A stretch of DNA of 64,000 nucleotides from Streptomyces sp. NBC_00525 (GTDB lineage: Bacteria; Actinomycetota; Actinomycetes; Streptomycetales; Streptomycetaceae): positions 4,712,001 through 4,776,000 of the forward strand of contig NZ_CP107834.1 in NCBI RefSeq assembly GCF_036346595.1. The letters run 5' to 3'. Positions 51,894 through 62,115 of the stretch are shown one piece after another. Each line of letters begins with the position of its first letter. Within the stretch, counting starts at the first letter, position 1. The notes below the pieces were generated by a model that was given only the letters and a program-made list of their open reading frames with translations, made no database searches and was not told the DNA's origin. Both the position numbers and the translations under genes were made by a program.

Positions 51894-51933
51894 TGCCGTA
51901 TTTCCGGGGCCGTACCACGGTATCCCCGTAAAG

Positions 51934-51982
51934 GTCTCACGATCCGGACGGGTGGCGGGAACGCCCGTCCGGTGAGTGAGAC
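51934..51982 (+). promoter_or_regulatory. Long two-part hairpin before hom
   Basis: Inner arms CCGGACGGG (51944-51952) and CCCGTCCGG (51964-51972), outer arms GTCTCAC (51934-51940) and GTGAGAC (51976-51982), joined by symmetric 3-nt internal loops. Ends 37 nt before the hom ATG. Could terminate lysA or act as an attenuator of hom-thrC; no T tract and no leader peptide seen. Confidence 0.6.
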
Positions 51983-52018
51983 TGGTCCGTACAACAGCTG
52001 TAAAGGAAACGAGGTCGG

Positions 52019-53329
52019 ATGATGCGTACGCGTCCGCTGAAGGTGGCGCTGCTGGGCTGTGGTGTGGTCGGCTCAGAGGTGGCGCGCATCATGACGACGC
52101 ACGCCGACGACCTCGCCGCGCGCATCGGCGCGCCGGTGGAGCTCGCCGGTGTGGCCGTGCGCCGGCCGTCCAAGGTGCGCGAGGGCATCGACCCCGCGCT
52201 GATCACCACCGACGCGACCGCCCTGGTCAAACGGGGCGACCTCGACGTCGTCATCGAGGTCATCGGCGGCATCGAGCCCGCCCGCACCCTGATCACCACC
52301 GCCTTCGAGCACGGCGCGAGCGTCGTCTCCGCCAACAAGGCGCTGCTCGCCGAGGACGGCGCCGCGCTGCACGCCGCCGCCGAGCGGCACGGCCGCGACC
52401 TCTACTACGAGGCCGCCGTCGCCGGAGCCATCCCGCTCGTCCGCCCGCTGCGCGAATCCCTCGCGGGCGACACGGTCAACCGGGTGCTCGGCATCGTCAA
52501 CGGCACCACCAACTTCATCCTCGACAAGATGGACACCAGCGGCGCCGGCTACTCCGAGGCGCTCGACGAGGCCACCGCGCTGGGCTACGCCGAGGCTGAC
52601 CCCACCGCCGACGTGGAGGGCTTCGACGCCGCGGCCAAGGCCGCGATCCTGGCCGGCATCGCCTTCCACACCCGGGTGAGGATCGGCGACGTGCACCGCG
52701 AGGGCATCACCGAGGTCACCGCCGCCGACATCGCCTCCGCCCGCCGCATGGGCTGCACCGTCAAGCTCCTCGCCATCTGCGAGCGCGCCGCCGACGGAGC
52801 CTCCGTCACCGCCCGCGTGCACCCCGCGATGATCCCGCTGAGCCATCCGCTCGCCTCCGTCCGCGAGGCGTACAACGCGGTGTTCGTCGAGGCGGAGGCC
52901 GCCGGGCAGCTGATGTTCTACGGCCCCGGCGCGGGCGGCGCGCCCACCGCGTCGGCCGTCCTCGGCGACCTCGTGGCCGTCTGCCGCAACAAGCTCAACG
53001 AAGCCCCCGGCCCCGGCGAGTCCGCCTACACGCGGCTGCCCGTCAGCCCCATGGGCGACGTCGTCACGCGGTACCACATCAGCCTGGACGTGGCCGACAA
53101 ACCGGGCGTGCTCGCCCAGGTCGCCACGGTCTTCGCCGACCAGGGCGTATCCATCGATACGGTCCGCCAGCAGAGCCGGCCGGACAGCCAGGAATCCGAC
53201 GGCGAGGCATCGCTCGTCGTCGTCACCCACCGCGCGCCCGACGCCGCCCTCTCCGGGACCGTCGAGGCGCTGCGCAAGCTCGACACCGTGCGCGGTGTCG
53301 CCAGCATCATGCGTGTTGAAGGGGAGTAA
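52019..53329 (+). CDS. hom: Homoserine dehydrogenase
   Basis: Enzyme of 436 aa that reduces aspartate semialdehyde to homoserine, shared by threonine and methionine synthesis. N-terminal NAD(P) site VALLGCGVVGSEVAR, catalytic domain VLGIVNGTTNFIL, and a C-terminal ACT domain (YHISLDVADKPGVLAQVATVFADQGVSI), which suggests feedback control by threonine. Starts ATGATG (52019 or 52022) after AAAGGAAACGAGG. thrC follows after 6 nt. Confidence 0.97.
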   Translation: MMRTRPLKVALLGCGVVGSEVARIMTTHADDLAARIGAPVELAGVAVRRPSKVREGIDPALITTDATALVKRGDLDVVIEVIGGIEPARTLITTAFEHGASVVSANKALLAEDGAALHAAAERHGRDLYYEAAVAGAIPLVRPLRESLAGDTVNRVLGIVNGTTNFILDKMDTSGAGYSEALDEATALGYAEADPTADVEGFDAAAKAAILAGIAFHTRVRIGDVHREGITEVTAADIASARRMGCTVKLLAICERAADGASVTARVHPAMIPLSHPLASVREAYNAVFVEAEAAGQLMFYGPGAGGAPTASAVLGDLVAVCRNKLNEAPGPGESAYTRLPVSPMGDVVTRYHISLDVADKPGVLAQVATVFADQGVSIDTVRQQSRPDSQESDGEASLVVVTHRAPDAALSGTVEALRKLDTVRGVASIMRVEGE

Positions 53330-53335
53330 GGACCC

Positions 53336-54406
53336 ATGACCACCAAGGGCACCCACCAGTGGCGCGGCATCATCGAGGAATACCGGGACCGCCTCCCGGT
53401 CACGGACACGACCCCGGTCGTCACGCTCCGTGAGGGCGGTACGCCACTCGTACCGGCCCAGGTCCTCTCCGAGCGCACGGGCTGCGAGGTGCACCTCAAG
53501 GTCGAGGGCGCCAACCCCACCGGGTCCTTCAAGGACCGCGGCATGACCATGGCCATCACCCGCGCCAAGGAAGAGGGCGCGCAGGCCGTCATCTGCGCCT
53601 CCACCGGCAACACCTCCGCCTCGGCCGCCGCCTACGCGGTCCGGGCCGGCATGGTCTGCGCCGTCCTCGTGCCGCAGGGCAAGATCGCGCTCGGCAAGAT
53701 GGGCCAGGCCCTCGTGCACGGCGCCAAGATCCTCCAGGTCGACGGCAACTTCGACGACTGCCTGACGCTGGCCCGCTCGCTCTCGGACAACTACCCGGTC
53801 GCGCTGGTCAATTCGGTCAACCCGGTCCGCATCGAGGGCCAGAAGACCGCCGCGTTCGAGATCGTCGACGCCCTCGGCGACGCCCCGGACATCCACGTCC
53901 TCCCCGTCGGCAACGCGGGCAACATCACCGCGTACTGGAAGGGCTACACCGAGTACGCCGGCGACGGCATGGCCACGCACAAGCCGCGCATGTGGGGCTT
54001 CCAGGCGTCCGGCTCCGCGCCCATCGTGCGCGGCGAGGTCGTCAAGGACCCGTCGACCATCGCCACCGCGATCCGGATCGGCAACCCGGCCTCCTGGAAC
54101 TTCGCGCTCGCCGCGCGCGACGAGTCCGGCGGCTTCATCGACGAGGTCACGGACCGTCAGATCCTGTCCGCCTACCGCCTGTTGGCCTCGCAGGAGGGCG
54201 TCTTCGTGGAGCCCGCGTCGGCCGCGTCCGTCGCCGGTCTGCTCAAGGCCGCCGAGGAGGGCAAGGTGGACCCCGGCCAGAAGATCGTGTGCACGGTCAC
54301 CGGGAACGGCCTCAAGGACCCCGACTGGGCCGTCGCCGGCGCCCCGCAGCCGGTGACCGTCCCGGTCGACGCGGCCGCCGCCGCCGAACGGCTGGGCCTG
54401 GCCTGA
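53336..54406 (+). CDS. thrC: Threonine synthase
   Basis: PLP enzyme of 356 aa, converts O-phosphohomoserine to threonine. PLP Lys in [25 protein letters not shown] for the phosphate, and VGNAGNI. Short form typical of Actinobacteria. Six nt after hom (GGGGAG upstream), so one transcript; a strong terminator follows the stop. Confidence 0.97.
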   Translation: MTTKGTHQWRGIIEEYRDRLPVTDTTPVVTLREGGTPLVPAQVLSERTGCEVHLKVEGANPTGSFKDRGMTMAITRAKEEGAQAVICASTGNTSASAAAYAVRAGMVCAVLVPQGKIALGKMGQALVHGAKILQVDGNFDDCLTLARSLSDNYPVALVNSVNPVRIEGQKTAAFEIVDALGDAPDIHVLPVGNAGNITAYWKGYTEYAGDGMATHKPRMWGFQASGSAPIVRGEVVKDPSTIATAIRIGNPASWNFALAARDESGGFIDEVTDRQILSAYRLLASQEGVFVEPASAASVAGLLKAAEEGKVDPGQKIVCTVTGNGLKDPDWAVAGAPQPVTVPVDAAAAAERLGLA

Positions 54407-54412
54407 CCCGCC

Positions 54413-54449
54413 GGTCCGGGGGCCGGTCCATGCGGACGGCCCCCGGACC
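54413..54449 (+). terminator. Strong hairpin after thrC
   Basis: Perfect 12-bp arms GGTCCGGGGGCC / GGCCCCCGGACC; inside them GTCC/GGAC pair around a 4-nt loop with one bulged G. Seven nt past the thrC stop. No T tract. The remaining gap to thrB (to 54722) holds no gene; it must contain the thrB promoter, which I could not place. Confidence 0.75.
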
Positions 54450-54722
54450 GCACACGCCACCTCGTCCTCACGCGCGACACCTCGTCAGAAACGGCGCCCG
54501 ACCGGCCCTTTCCGCCCGGGAGAGCGCATCACGGGCGTGCGACACGCATCGTGCGCCTCCTGTGCGCCCTATGTCGCCACAGAACCTTCCTTCGATAAGC
54601 TGTACCCAACCCGCCCCGCCGCGTCTGCCGGGGTGCCACCGGGCCGTTGCGGCTCCCCCGAAGAATCCCCGCCCGCAGCTCCTCGGATTCCCCGCCGCCT
54701 CACAAGGAGAGTCGTCACAGCG

Positions 54723-55643
54723 ATGGCCGGTCCCGCCTTCCGAGCCGCCGCCGTCCGGGTGCGCGTCCCCGCGACCAGCGCCAACCTCGGCCCCGGTTTC
54801 GACGCCCTCGGCCTGTCGCTCGGCCTGTACGACGACGTCGTCGTCCGCGTCGCCGACTCCGGACTGCACATCGACATCGCCGGCGAGGGCGCCCAGACCC
54901 TGCCCCGCGACGAGAAGCACCTGCTCGTACGCTCCCTGCGCACCGCCTTCGACCTGCTCGGCGGGCAGCCGCGCGGCCTGGAGATCGTCTGCGCCAACCG
55001 CATCCCGCACGGCCGCGGCCTGGGTTCGTCCTCCGCCGCCATCTGCGCCGGAATCGTCGCCGCCCGCGCCGTGACGACCGGCGGGGACGCCCGGCTCGAC
55101 GACGCCGCCCTGCTGGAGCTGGCCACCGAGATCGAGGGCCACCCGGACAACGTCGCGGCCTGCCTGCTCGGCGGATTCACCCTCGCCTGGATGGACGGTT
55201 CCTCCGCCCGTGCGATCAGGATGGACCCCGCCGATTCCATCGTTCCGGTGGTTTTCGTCCCCGGCAAGCCGGTCCTCACCGAGACCGCCCGCGGCCTCCT
55301 GCCGCGCACCGTTCCGCACGTGGACGCCGCCTTCAACGCCGGCCGCGCCGCCCTGCTCGTCGAGGCCATGACCAGGCGCCCCGAGCTGCTGCTCACGGCC
55401 ACCGAGGACCGGCTGCACCAGGACTACCGCGCGCCCGCCATGGCCGAGAGCGTCGAGCTGGTGGGCCGGCTGCGCGCCGAGGGCGTCCCGGCCGTCATCT
55501 CCGGGGCGGGCCCGACGGTGCTGGCCCTGGCCGGGGACGGCGAGGCCGACAAGGTCGCCCGGCTGGCGGGCGAGGGATGGGCGGCCAACCGGCTCGCCCT
55601 CGACGCGCAGGGCGCGAGCGTCCTGCCGCTCACGTCGTCGTAA
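54723..55643 (+). CDS. thrB: Homoserine kinase
   Basis: GHMP kinase of 306 aa that phosphorylates homoserine. ATP loop IPHGRGLGSSSAAICAG, early PATSANLGPGFD, and late SGAGPTVLALA. ATG (MAGPAFRAAA) has AAGGAG about 13 nt upstream. Separated from thrC by a terminator and a 316-nt gap, so it has its own promoter. Confidence 0.96.
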   Translation: MAGPAFRAAAVRVRVPATSANLGPGFDALGLSLGLYDDVVVRVADSGLHIDIAGEGAQTLPRDEKHLLVRSLRTAFDLLGGQPRGLEIVCANRIPHGRGLGSSSAAICAGIVAARAVTTGGDARLDDAALLELATEIEGHPDNVAACLLGGFTLAWMDGSSARAIRMDPADSIVPVVFVPGKPVLTETARGLLPRTVPHVDAAFNAGRAALLVEAMTRRPELLLTATEDRLHQDYRAPAMAESVELVGRLRAEGVPAVISGAGPTVLALAGDGEADKVARLAGEGWAANRLALDAQGASVLPLTSS

Positions 55644-56047
55644 CCGGCAGACCGCCGGCCGAGAAGTGATTGCCGGTGAGCGAGAGGGGGAATGTTTGTT
55701 GGAGCCGGTAGTGTTAACCTCAAGTCTGCAATCGACGTCCATGAGGCGCGTTGCTTCGTGTCCCCTTCGGGACCACCATTTCTTCCGGGAGCCTCCCCAA
55801 CTGTCAGAGCAGCCTGCCTGAGCAGTTGCGAGCACGCTCCGGAACCGGCACGACACCCCTCGCTCCTCCAGAGAGTGGGCCGAGCAGGGGGATGCTCGCG
55901 CCGGGCCCATGCACACCTCATCTCTCCGCCGTTCCATCCGGCGGACCACCGCCCCGGCACGGGCCGCACCAACCGAGGACCGCAGCCGGACAGCACAACC
56001 GGTCGCCGAGCCAGAAGGCCGACGTCCGCTCCAGGGAAGGACCCTTC
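55644..56047 (+). other. 404-nt rho upstream and leader region
   Basis: No gene seen. An extended -10 element TGT-TAACCT (TAACCT at 55715-55720) is the likely rho promoter, giving an untranslated leader of about 320 nt. The leader contains pairing segments, for example GCGAGCA (55828-55834) with TGCTCGC (55893-55899). A long leader fits autoregulation of rho, but none is shown here. Confidence 0.55.
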
Positions 56048-58078
56048 GTGAGCGACACCACCGATCTGATGGGCGTGACTGCCGACAAGAGCGTCGACAG
56101 CGCCGCGCCCGCCGAAGGTGCTGCCACTGGCACCACCGCACGGCGCCGCCGCTCCGGCACCGGCCTTGAGGGCATGGTCCTGGCCGAGCTGCAGCAGGTC
56201 GCGTCCGGCCTCGGCATCAAGGGCACCGCGCGGATGCGCAAGAGCCAGCTGATCGAGGTCATCAAGGAGGCCCAGGCCGGCGGCGGCGCACCCGCCGCCC
56301 AGGCCAAGGCCACCGCGGCCCCCGCCGAGGCGACGGAGACGAAGCCGAAGCGCCGCGCCACCTCCAAGGCGCGCACCGCCGCCGCCGCCGACGAGACCCC
56401 CGCCGCCGAGCCCGCCGAGAAGGCCGCGGCCCAGCAGCAGATCGACATCCCGGGCCAGCCGGCCAGCGACGACCAGCCCGCGGGCGAACGCCGCCGCCGC
56501 CGCGCCACCGCCCAGGCGGGCAGCCCGGAGACCAAGCCGGACACCAAGGCGCAGACCCAGACCAAGGACCGCGCCCAGGACGAGCCCAAGCACGAGCAGA
56601 AGCACGAGGCACCCGCCGAGGACCGCTCCGAGGCCAAGGCCGAGAACGCCGCCGACAACGCCGAGGGCCGTCGCGGCGACCGCCAGGACCGCGGTCAGCA
56701 GCGCGGTGACCGCGGCGAGCAGCGCCGCGACCGCCAGCGCGACCGCCGGGGCAAGGGCGACGACCAGGGCGGCCGGCGCCAGGGCGGCGGCCAGAGCCAG
56801 GGCGGCAACAACGGCCCCCAGGACGACGGCTTCGACGACGAGGGCGGCCGGCGCGGCCGGCGCGGACGCTACCGCGACCGTCGCGGCCGCCGCGGCCGCG
56901 ACGACTTCGCGAGCGACGCCCCGCCCGTCAGCGACGACGACGTCCTGATCCCCGTCGCGGGCATCCTGGACATCCTCGACAACTACGCGTTCATCCGGAC
57001 CTCCGGCTACCTGCCCGGACCGAACGACGTGTACGTCTCGCTGGCCCAGGTCCGCAAGAACGGCCTGCGCAAGGGCGACCACGTCACCGGTGCCGTCCGC
57101 CAGCCCAAGGACGGCGAGCGCCGCGAGAAGTTCAACGCGCTGGTCCGCCTCGACTCGGTCAACGGCATGGCGCCGGAGTCCGGCCGCGGCCGGCCCGAGT
57201 TCCAGAAGCTCACGCCGCTCTACCCGCAGGACCGGCTCCGCCTGGAGACCGACTCCAACGTCCTGACGACGCGCATCATCGACCTGGTCGCCCCCATCGG
57301 CAAGGGCCAGCGCGGTCTGATCGTGGCCCCGCCGAAGACCGGCAAGACCATGATCCTCCAGGCCATCGCCAACGCGATCACGGTCAACAGCCCCGAGTGC
57401 CACCTGATGGTCGTCCTGGTCGACGAGCGTCCGGAAGAGGTCACCGACATGCAGCGGTCGGTGAAGGGCGAGGTCATCTCCTCGACCTTCGACCGCCCCG
57501 CCGAGGACCACACCACCGTCGCCGAGCTGGCCATCGAGCGCGCCAAGCGCCTGGTCGAACTGGGCCACGACGTGGTCGTCCTGCTCGACTCGATCACCCG
57601 CCTGGGCCGCGCGTACAACCTCGCCGCCCCGGCCTCCGGCCGCATCCTGTCCGGTGGTGTCGACTCCACCGCGCTCTACCCGCCGAAGCGCTTCTTCGGT
57701 GCCGCGCGCAACATCGAGGACGGCGGCTCGCTGACCATCCTGGCCACCGCGCTGGTCGAGACCGGCTCGCGGATGGACGAGGTGATCTTCGAGGAGTTCA
57801 AGGGCACCGGCAACATGGAGCTCAAGCTCGACCGCAAGCTCTCCGACAAGCGGATCTTCCCCGCGGTGGACGTCGACGCGTCCTCCACCCGCAAGGAGGA
57901 GATCCTGCTCGGCGGCGAGGAGCTGGCGATCGTCTGGAAGCTGCGCCGGGTGCTGCACGCCCTCGACCAGCAGCAGGCCATCGAGCTGCTGCTGGACCGG
58001 ATGAAGAAGACCCAGTCCAACGCGGAGTTCCTGCTCCAGATCCAGAAGACCACCCCGGCGCCGGGCAACAACGACTAG
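56048..58078 (+). CDS. rho: Transcription termination factor Rho
   Basis: Hexameric RNA helicase of 676 aa. N-terminal Rho_N helix region ([32 protein letters not shown]), then an insert of about 200 residues rich in Arg, Gly, Asp, Gln ([17 protein letters not shown]), the cold-shock-like RNA domain ([29 protein letters not shown]), and the ATPase with Walker A APPKTGKT and Walker [10 protein letters not shown]. The insert is characteristic of high-GC Actinobacteria. GTG start with AAGGA upstream. Confidence 0.98.
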   Translation: MSDTTDLMGVTADKSVDSAAPAEGAATGTTARRRRSGTGLEGMVLAELQQVASGLGIKGTARMRKSQLIEVIKEAQAGGGAPAAQAKATAAPAEATETKPKRRATSKARTAAAADETPAAEPAEKAAAQQQIDIPGQPASDDQPAGERRRRRATAQAGSPETKPDTKAQTQTKDRAQDEPKHEQKHEAPAEDRSEAKAENAADNAEGRRGDRQDRGQQRGDRGEQRRDRQRDRRGKGDDQGGRRQGGGQSQGGNNGPQDDGFDDEGGRRGRRGRYRDRRGRRGRDDFASDAPPVSDDDVLIPVAGILDILDNYAFIRTSGYLPGPNDVYVSLAQVRKNGLRKGDHVTGAVRQPKDGERREKFNALVRLDSVNGMAPESGRGRPEFQKLTPLYPQDRLRLETDSNVLTTRIIDLVAPIGKGQRGLIVAPPKTGKTMILQAIANAITVNSPECHLMVVLVDERPEEVTDMQRSVKGEVISSTFDRPAEDHTTVAELAIERAKRLVELGHDVVVLLDSITRLGRAYNLAAPASGRILSGGVDSTALYPPKRFFGAARNIEDGGSLTILATALVETGSRMDEVIFEEFKGTGNMELKLDRKLSDKRIFPAVDVDASSTRKEEILLGGEELAIVWKLRRVLHALDQQQAIELLLDRMKKTQSNAEFLLQIQKTTPAPGNND

Positions 58079-58097
58079 TCGGGGCCCCGCCGCCGTC

Positions 58098-58135
58098 CAG
58101 GGCCGCCCCCGCACTCCGGTGCGGGTGCGGCCCTG
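58098..58135 (+). terminator. Strong hairpin after rho
   Basis: CAGGGCCGC / GCGGCCCTG outer stem, one mismatch, CCCGCAC / GTGCGGG inner stem, 4-nt loop, 19 nt past the rho stop. No T tract. Confidence 0.7.
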
Positions 58136-58171
58136 CACGCGTACCCCCGTACCCCCGCCCCGGCGGGCCGG

Positions 58172-58197
58172 GGAATAGCCGGGGGCCCACCCTCGTT
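58172..58197 (+). promoter_or_regulatory. SigR-type promoter of rpmE
   Basis: GGAAT at 58172-58176, exactly 18 nt, then GTT at 58195-58197: a full match to the SigR consensus GGAAT-N18-GTT. rpmE of zinc-containing L31 is a known SigR (thiol oxidative stress) target in S. coelicolor. Confidence 0.85.
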
Positions 58198-58301
58198 TTG
58201 GGAGATACGGCCGGTCCTGGCAGACTGGTACGTCGGCCCCGGTTCACGGACGCGCAATCCGCGCGTGCGACCCGGTGCCCTCCCGAACCTAGGAGAAACC
58301 C

Positions 58302-58526
58302 TTGAAGCGCGACATCCACCCCCAGTACGTCGAGACGCAGGTCAGCTGCACCTGTGGCGCGTCGTTCACCACCCGCTCCACGCTGGACAGCGGCACCATC
58401 CGTGCCGAGGTCTGCTCCGAGTGCCACCCGTTCTACACGGGCAAGCAGAAGATCCTCGACACCGGTGGCCGTGTGGCCCGCTTCGAGGCCCGCTTCGGCA
58501 AGGGCGCCAAGGCCTCCGGCAAGTAG
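58302..58526 (+). CDS. rpmE: 50S ribosomal protein L31 (zinc form)
   Basis: Ribosomal protein of 74 aa. Cys ligands in VSCTCGASF and VCSECHPFY mark the zinc-binding (C+) form. TTG start with AGGAG 7 nt upstream. Preceded by a SigR promoter and followed by a T-tract terminator. Zinc release from such L31 links it to thiol and metal stress. Confidence 0.97.
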   Translation: MKRDIHPQYVETQVSCTCGASFTTRSTLDSGTIRAEVCSECHPFYTGKQKILDTGGRVARFEARFGKGAKASGK

Positions 58527-58537
58527 CGAGCCGTCCG

Positions 58538-58587
58538 CGCCGGTCCGCGACGCCCTCATCCGGGGGCGCCGTGGCCGGCGTTTTTTT
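58538..58587 (+). terminator. Intrinsic terminator of rpmE
   Basis: CGCCGG / CCGGCG outer arms with an inner CGCCC/GGGCG pairing, followed by seven T (58581-58587). The only hairpin with a full T tract seen in the window. Confidence 0.85.
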
Positions 58588-58674
58588 CCGGTCCGGGACG
58601 GGGCCCGTATACCCCCGCCCCGGCAGGCAACCACCGGCCGGCAGGCACGACCAGCGAAGGAACCAGGAGCCGAG

Positions 58675-59751
58675 ATGTTCGAGGCGGTCGAGGAACTGAT
58701 CGGCGAGCACGCCGATCTCGAGAAGCAGCTCGCCGACCCCGCGGTCCACGCCGACCAGGGCAACGCGCGCAAGCTCAACAAGCGCTACGCCGAGCTGACC
58801 CCGATCATCGCCGCGTACCGCTCCTGGAAGCAGGCCGGTGACGACATCGAGACCGCCCGCGAGCTGGCCGCCGACGACCCCGACTTCGCCGCCGAGGTCA
58901 AGGAGCTGGAGCAGGAGCGCGAGGAACTCACCGAGAAGCTCCGCCTGCTCCTCGTCCCCCGCGACCCCAGCGACGACAAGGACGTGCTCCTGGAGATCAA
59001 GGCCGGAGCGGGCGGCGACGAGTCCGCGCTGTTCGCCGGCGATCTGCTGCGCATGTACCTGCGCTACGCCGAGCGCGTCGGCTGGAAGACCGAGATCATC
59101 GACTCCACCGAGTCCGAGCTGGGCGGCTACAAGGACGTCCAGGTCGCCGTGAAGACCAAGGGCGGCAACGGGGCCACCGAGCCCGGCCAGGGCGTCTGGG
59201 CCCGCCTCAAGTACGAGGGCGGGGTGCACCGCGTGCAGCGCGTGCCCTCCACCGAGTCCCAGGGCCGCATCCACACCTCCGCCGCCGGCGTCCTCGTCAC
59301 GCCCGAGGCCGAGGAGGTCGACGTCGAGATCCACGCCAACGACCTGCGCATCGACGTCTACCGCTCGTCGGGCCCCGGCGGCCAGTCCGTCAACACCACC
59401 GACTCCGCCGTCCGCATCACCCACCTGCCGACCGGCGTCGTCGCTTCCTGCCAGAACGAGAAGAGCCAGCTCCAGAACAAGGAGCAGGCCATGCGCATCC
59501 TGCGCTCCCGGCTGCTCGCCGCCGCCCAGGAGGCCGCCGAGCAGGAGGCTTCGGACGTACGTCGCAGCCAGGTGCGTACGGTCGACCGGTCCGAGAAGAT
59601 CCGGACGTACAACTTCCCGGAAAACCGGATCTCCGACCACCGCGTCGGCTTCAAGGCGTACAACTTGGACCAGGTGCTCGACGGAGACCTGGACGCGGTG
59701 ATCCAGGCGTGCGTCGACGCCGACTCCGCGGCCAAGCTCGCCTCCGCCTGA
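58675..59751 (+). CDS. prfA: Peptide chain release factor 1
   Basis: Protein of 358 aa that releases peptides at UAA and UAG. GGQ at about 235-237 (GPGGQSVN), recognition loop [10 protein letters not shown] with the RF1-type PxT region. ATG after AGGAG. First of a run of co-directional translation and cell-wall genes (prmC, sua5). Confidence 0.97.
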   Translation: MFEAVEELIGEHADLEKQLADPAVHADQGNARKLNKRYAELTPIIAAYRSWKQAGDDIETARELAADDPDFAAEVKELEQEREELTEKLRLLLVPRDPSDDKDVLLEIKAGAGGDESALFAGDLLRMYLRYAERVGWKTEIIDSTESELGGYKDVQVAVKTKGGNGATEPGQGVWARLKYEGGVHRVQRVPSTESQGRIHTSAAGVLVTPEAEEVDVEIHANDLRIDVYRSSGPGGQSVNTTDSAVRITHLPTGVVASCQNEKSQLQNKEQAMRILRSRLLAAAQEAAEQEASDVRRSQVRTVDRSEKIRTYNFPENRISDHRVGFKAYNLDQVLDGDLDAVIQACVDADSAAKLASA

Positions 59752-59797
59752 GCCCCACCCGTCCCGCCCCGCTTGTGAACCCGTACGGAGAACCGCG

Positions 59798-60643
59798 ATG
59801 AACCTGCTGCTCGCCGAGGTGGCCCAGGCCACCCAGCGGCTGGCCGACGCCGGTGTTCCCTCACCGAGATTCGATGCCGAGGAACTCGCCGCGTTCGTGC
59901 ACGGCGTCAAGCGGGGCGAGCTGCACAACGTGCCGGACGCCGACTTCGACGCCCGCTACTGGGAGACCGTCGCCCGCCGCGAGGCCCGCGAACCCCTCCA
60001 GCACATCACCGGACGCGCCTTCTTCCGCTACCTGGAGCTCCAGGTCGGCCCCGGCGTGTTCGTGCCCCGCCCCGAGACCGAGTCCGTCGTCGGCTGGGCC
60101 ATAGACGCCGTCCGCGCGATGGACGTCGTCGAGCCGCTCATCGTGGACCTGTGCACCGGCTCCGGCGCCATCGCCCTCGCCATGGCCCAGGAGGTGCCGC
60201 GCTCCCGCGTGCACGCCGTGGAGCTGTCCGAGGACGCCCTGAAGTGGACCCGGAGGAACGCCGAGGACTCGCGCGTCACCGTCCACCAGGGCGACGCCCT
60301 CACCGCCCTGCCCGAGCTGGACGGCCAGGTCGACCTGGTCATCTCCAACCCGCCGTACATCCCGCTCACCGAGTGGGAGTACGTGGCGCCCGAGGCACGC
60401 GACCACGACCCCGGCATGGCGCTGTTCTCCGGCGAGGACGGCCTCGACACGATCCGGGGCATCGAGCGCACCGCCCACCGCCTGCTGCGCCCCGGCGGCC
60501 TCGTCGTCGTCGAGCACGCCGACACCCAGGGCGGCCAGGTCCCCTGGATCTTCACCGAGGAGCGGGGCTGGGCCGACGCCGCCGACCACCCCGACCTCAA
60601 CCGGCGCCCCCGGTTCGCCACGGCCCGCAAGGCGATGCCGTGA
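59798..60643 (+). CDS. prmC: Release factor glutamine methyltransferase
   Basis: SAM-dependent enzyme of 281 aa that methylates the GGQ glutamine of release factors. SAM loop IVDLCTGSGAIALAMA and the catalytic NPPY motif in LVISNPPYIPL. 46 nt after prfA, whose product is its substrate, with GGAG upstream. Confidence 0.96.
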   Translation: MNLLLAEVAQATQRLADAGVPSPRFDAEELAAFVHGVKRGELHNVPDADFDARYWETVARREAREPLQHITGRAFFRYLELQVGPGVFVPRPETESVVGWAIDAVRAMDVVEPLIVDLCTGSGAIALAMAQEVPRSRVHAVELSEDALKWTRRNAEDSRVTVHQGDALTALPELDGQVDLVISNPPYIPLTEWEYVAPEARDHDPGMALFSGEDGLDTIRGIERTAHRLLRPGGLVVVEHADTQGGQVPWIFTEERGWADAADHPDLNRRPRFATARKAMP

Positions 60644-60701
60644 CACGGGCCCCGCGCGCCCAGAACCCGCCCCACCCGTACACGCTTGAGGAGGCCGGCT
60701 G

Positions 60702-61349
60702 ATGGCACGGCGATACGACTGCAACGACGCGACGGACCGTACGACGGGGCTGCGCGAAGCCGCGTCGGCCGTCCGCCGCGGCGAGCTCGTCGTGCTGCCC
60801 ACCGACACCGTGTACGGGATCGGCGCGGACGCGTTCAGTTCGGATGCCGTCGGCGACCTGCTCGAAGCCAAGGGCCGGGGCCGCAACATGCCCTCGCCGG
60901 TCCTCATCGGCTCCCCGAATACCTTGCACGGCCTGGTCACCGACTTCTCCGAGCAGGCGTGGGAGCTGGTCGACGCCTTCTGGCCGGGCGCCCTGACGCT
61001 CGTCGCCAAGCACCAGCCCTCGCTCCAGTGGGACCTCGGGGACACCCGCGGCACGGTCGCCGTCCGGATGCCGCTGCACCCGGTCGCCATCGAACTGCTC
61101 ACGGAGGTCGGCCCGATGGCCGTCTCCAGCGCCAACCTCACCGGCCACCCGGCGCCGGAGGACTGCGACGCCGCCCAGGAGATGCTCGGCGACTCCGTCT
61201 CGGTCTACCTCGACGGCGGCCCGACCCCCGGCATCGTGCCGTCCTCGATCGTCGACGTCACCGGCAAGGTGCCCGTCCTGCTGCGTGCCGGGGCCCTCTC
61301 GGCGGAGGAGCTGCGCAAGGTGGTACCCGACCTCGAGGTGGCCAATTGA
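60702..61349 (+). CDS. Threonylcarbamoyl-AMP synthase (Sua5/YrdC)
   Basis: Enzyme of 215 aa that makes threonylcarbamoyl-AMP for t6A37 of ANN-decoding tRNAs. YrdC fold: LPTDTVYGIGADAFS, KGRGRNMPSPVLIG, TVAVRMPLHP and SSANLTGHP. Short form without the Sua5 C-terminal domain. Strong GAGGAGG ribosome site; its stop overlaps the next gene. Confidence 0.96.
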   Translation: MARRYDCNDATDRTTGLREAASAVRRGELVVLPTDTVYGIGADAFSSDAVGDLLEAKGRGRNMPSPVLIGSPNTLHGLVTDFSEQAWELVDAFWPGALTLVAKHQPSLQWDLGDTRGTVAVRMPLHPVAIELLTEVGPMAVSSANLTGHPAPEDCDAAQEMLGDSVSVYLDGGPTPGIVPSSIVDVTGKVPVLLRAGALSAEELRKVVPDLEVAN

Positions 61350-61987
61350 CCGCCCCCGAGGGGCGTGGCATAGCGGGGCGGTCCGACACTTTCCGCATCC
61401 TCCACGTCAGCACCGGCAACGTCTGCCGCTCGCCGATCACCGAGCGGCTGACCCGGCACGCCCTGGTGCACCGGCTGGGCGACCCGCTCCAGGGCGGGCT
61501 GATCGTGGAGAGCGCGGGCACCTGGGGCCACGAGGGCGCCCCGATGGAGGCCAACGCCGAGGTGGTGCTCGCCGACTTCGGGGCGGACGCCACCGGGTTC
61601 ACCGGCCGTGAACTGCTCGACGAGCACGTCATCCGCGCCGACCTGGTGCTCACCGCGACGCGCGACCACCGCGCCCAGGTCATCTCCATGGGCCACTCGG
61701 CCGGCCTGCGCACCTTCACGCTGAAGGAGTTCACCCGGCTGGTCCGGGCGATAGACCCGGCGACCCTGCCCGACGCCCGCGAGGAGGGCGTCGTCGAGCG
61801 TGCCCGCGCCCTGGTCCGGGCCGCCGCCGCGCTGCGCGGCTGGCTGCTGGCCCCGACCGCCGAGGCCGACGAGGTCTACGACCCGTACGGGGCCCCGATC
61901 ACGTTCTTCCGGTCCGTGGGCGACGAGATCAGCCAGGCCCTGGACCCGGTCGTCACCGCGCTGACCGGCGTCTCCGCGCCCCGCTGA
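61346..61987 (+). CDS. Low-molecular-weight tyrosine phosphatase-like protein lacking the nucleophilic Cys
   Basis: Protein of 213 aa with the LMW-PTP fold: P-loop-like HVSTGNVCRSPITE. In active enzymes the loop is C-x-G-N-x-C-R-S; here the first Cys is Ser, while the second Cys, Arg and Ser remain. TTG start overlapping the sua5 stop (TTGA) with GAGGTGG upstream. It may bind phospho-ligands without hydrolysing them, or use the remaining Cys. Position after sua5 is conserved in Streptomyces. Confidence 0.8.
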   Translation: MTAPEGRGIAGRSDTFRILHVSTGNVCRSPITERLTRHALVHRLGDPLQGGLIVESAGTWGHEGAPMEANAEVVLADFGADATGFTGRELLDEHVIRADLVLTATRDHRAQVISMGHSAGLRTFTLKEFTRLVRAIDPATLPDAREEGVVERARALVRAAAALRGWLLAPTAEADEVYDPYGAPITFFRSVGDEISQALDPVVTALTGVSAPR

Positions 61988-62115
61988 CGTCCGCCGTGCA
62001 ACCATCGCGGCCGACTCCGTGTCCTCAACCATGGGACCGACGTAGTTAAGGTGTGGGCTGGGAGCGTGTCCGCCAACACACTCCGAGATGGCCGGCGACA
62101 TTTGTGGGGCAGCCC

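Noticed and set aside
55692..56051. A 119-codon frame in the rho leader
   Set aside because: Its start lies upstream of the probable transcription start and it overlaps the rho start; no family likeness.
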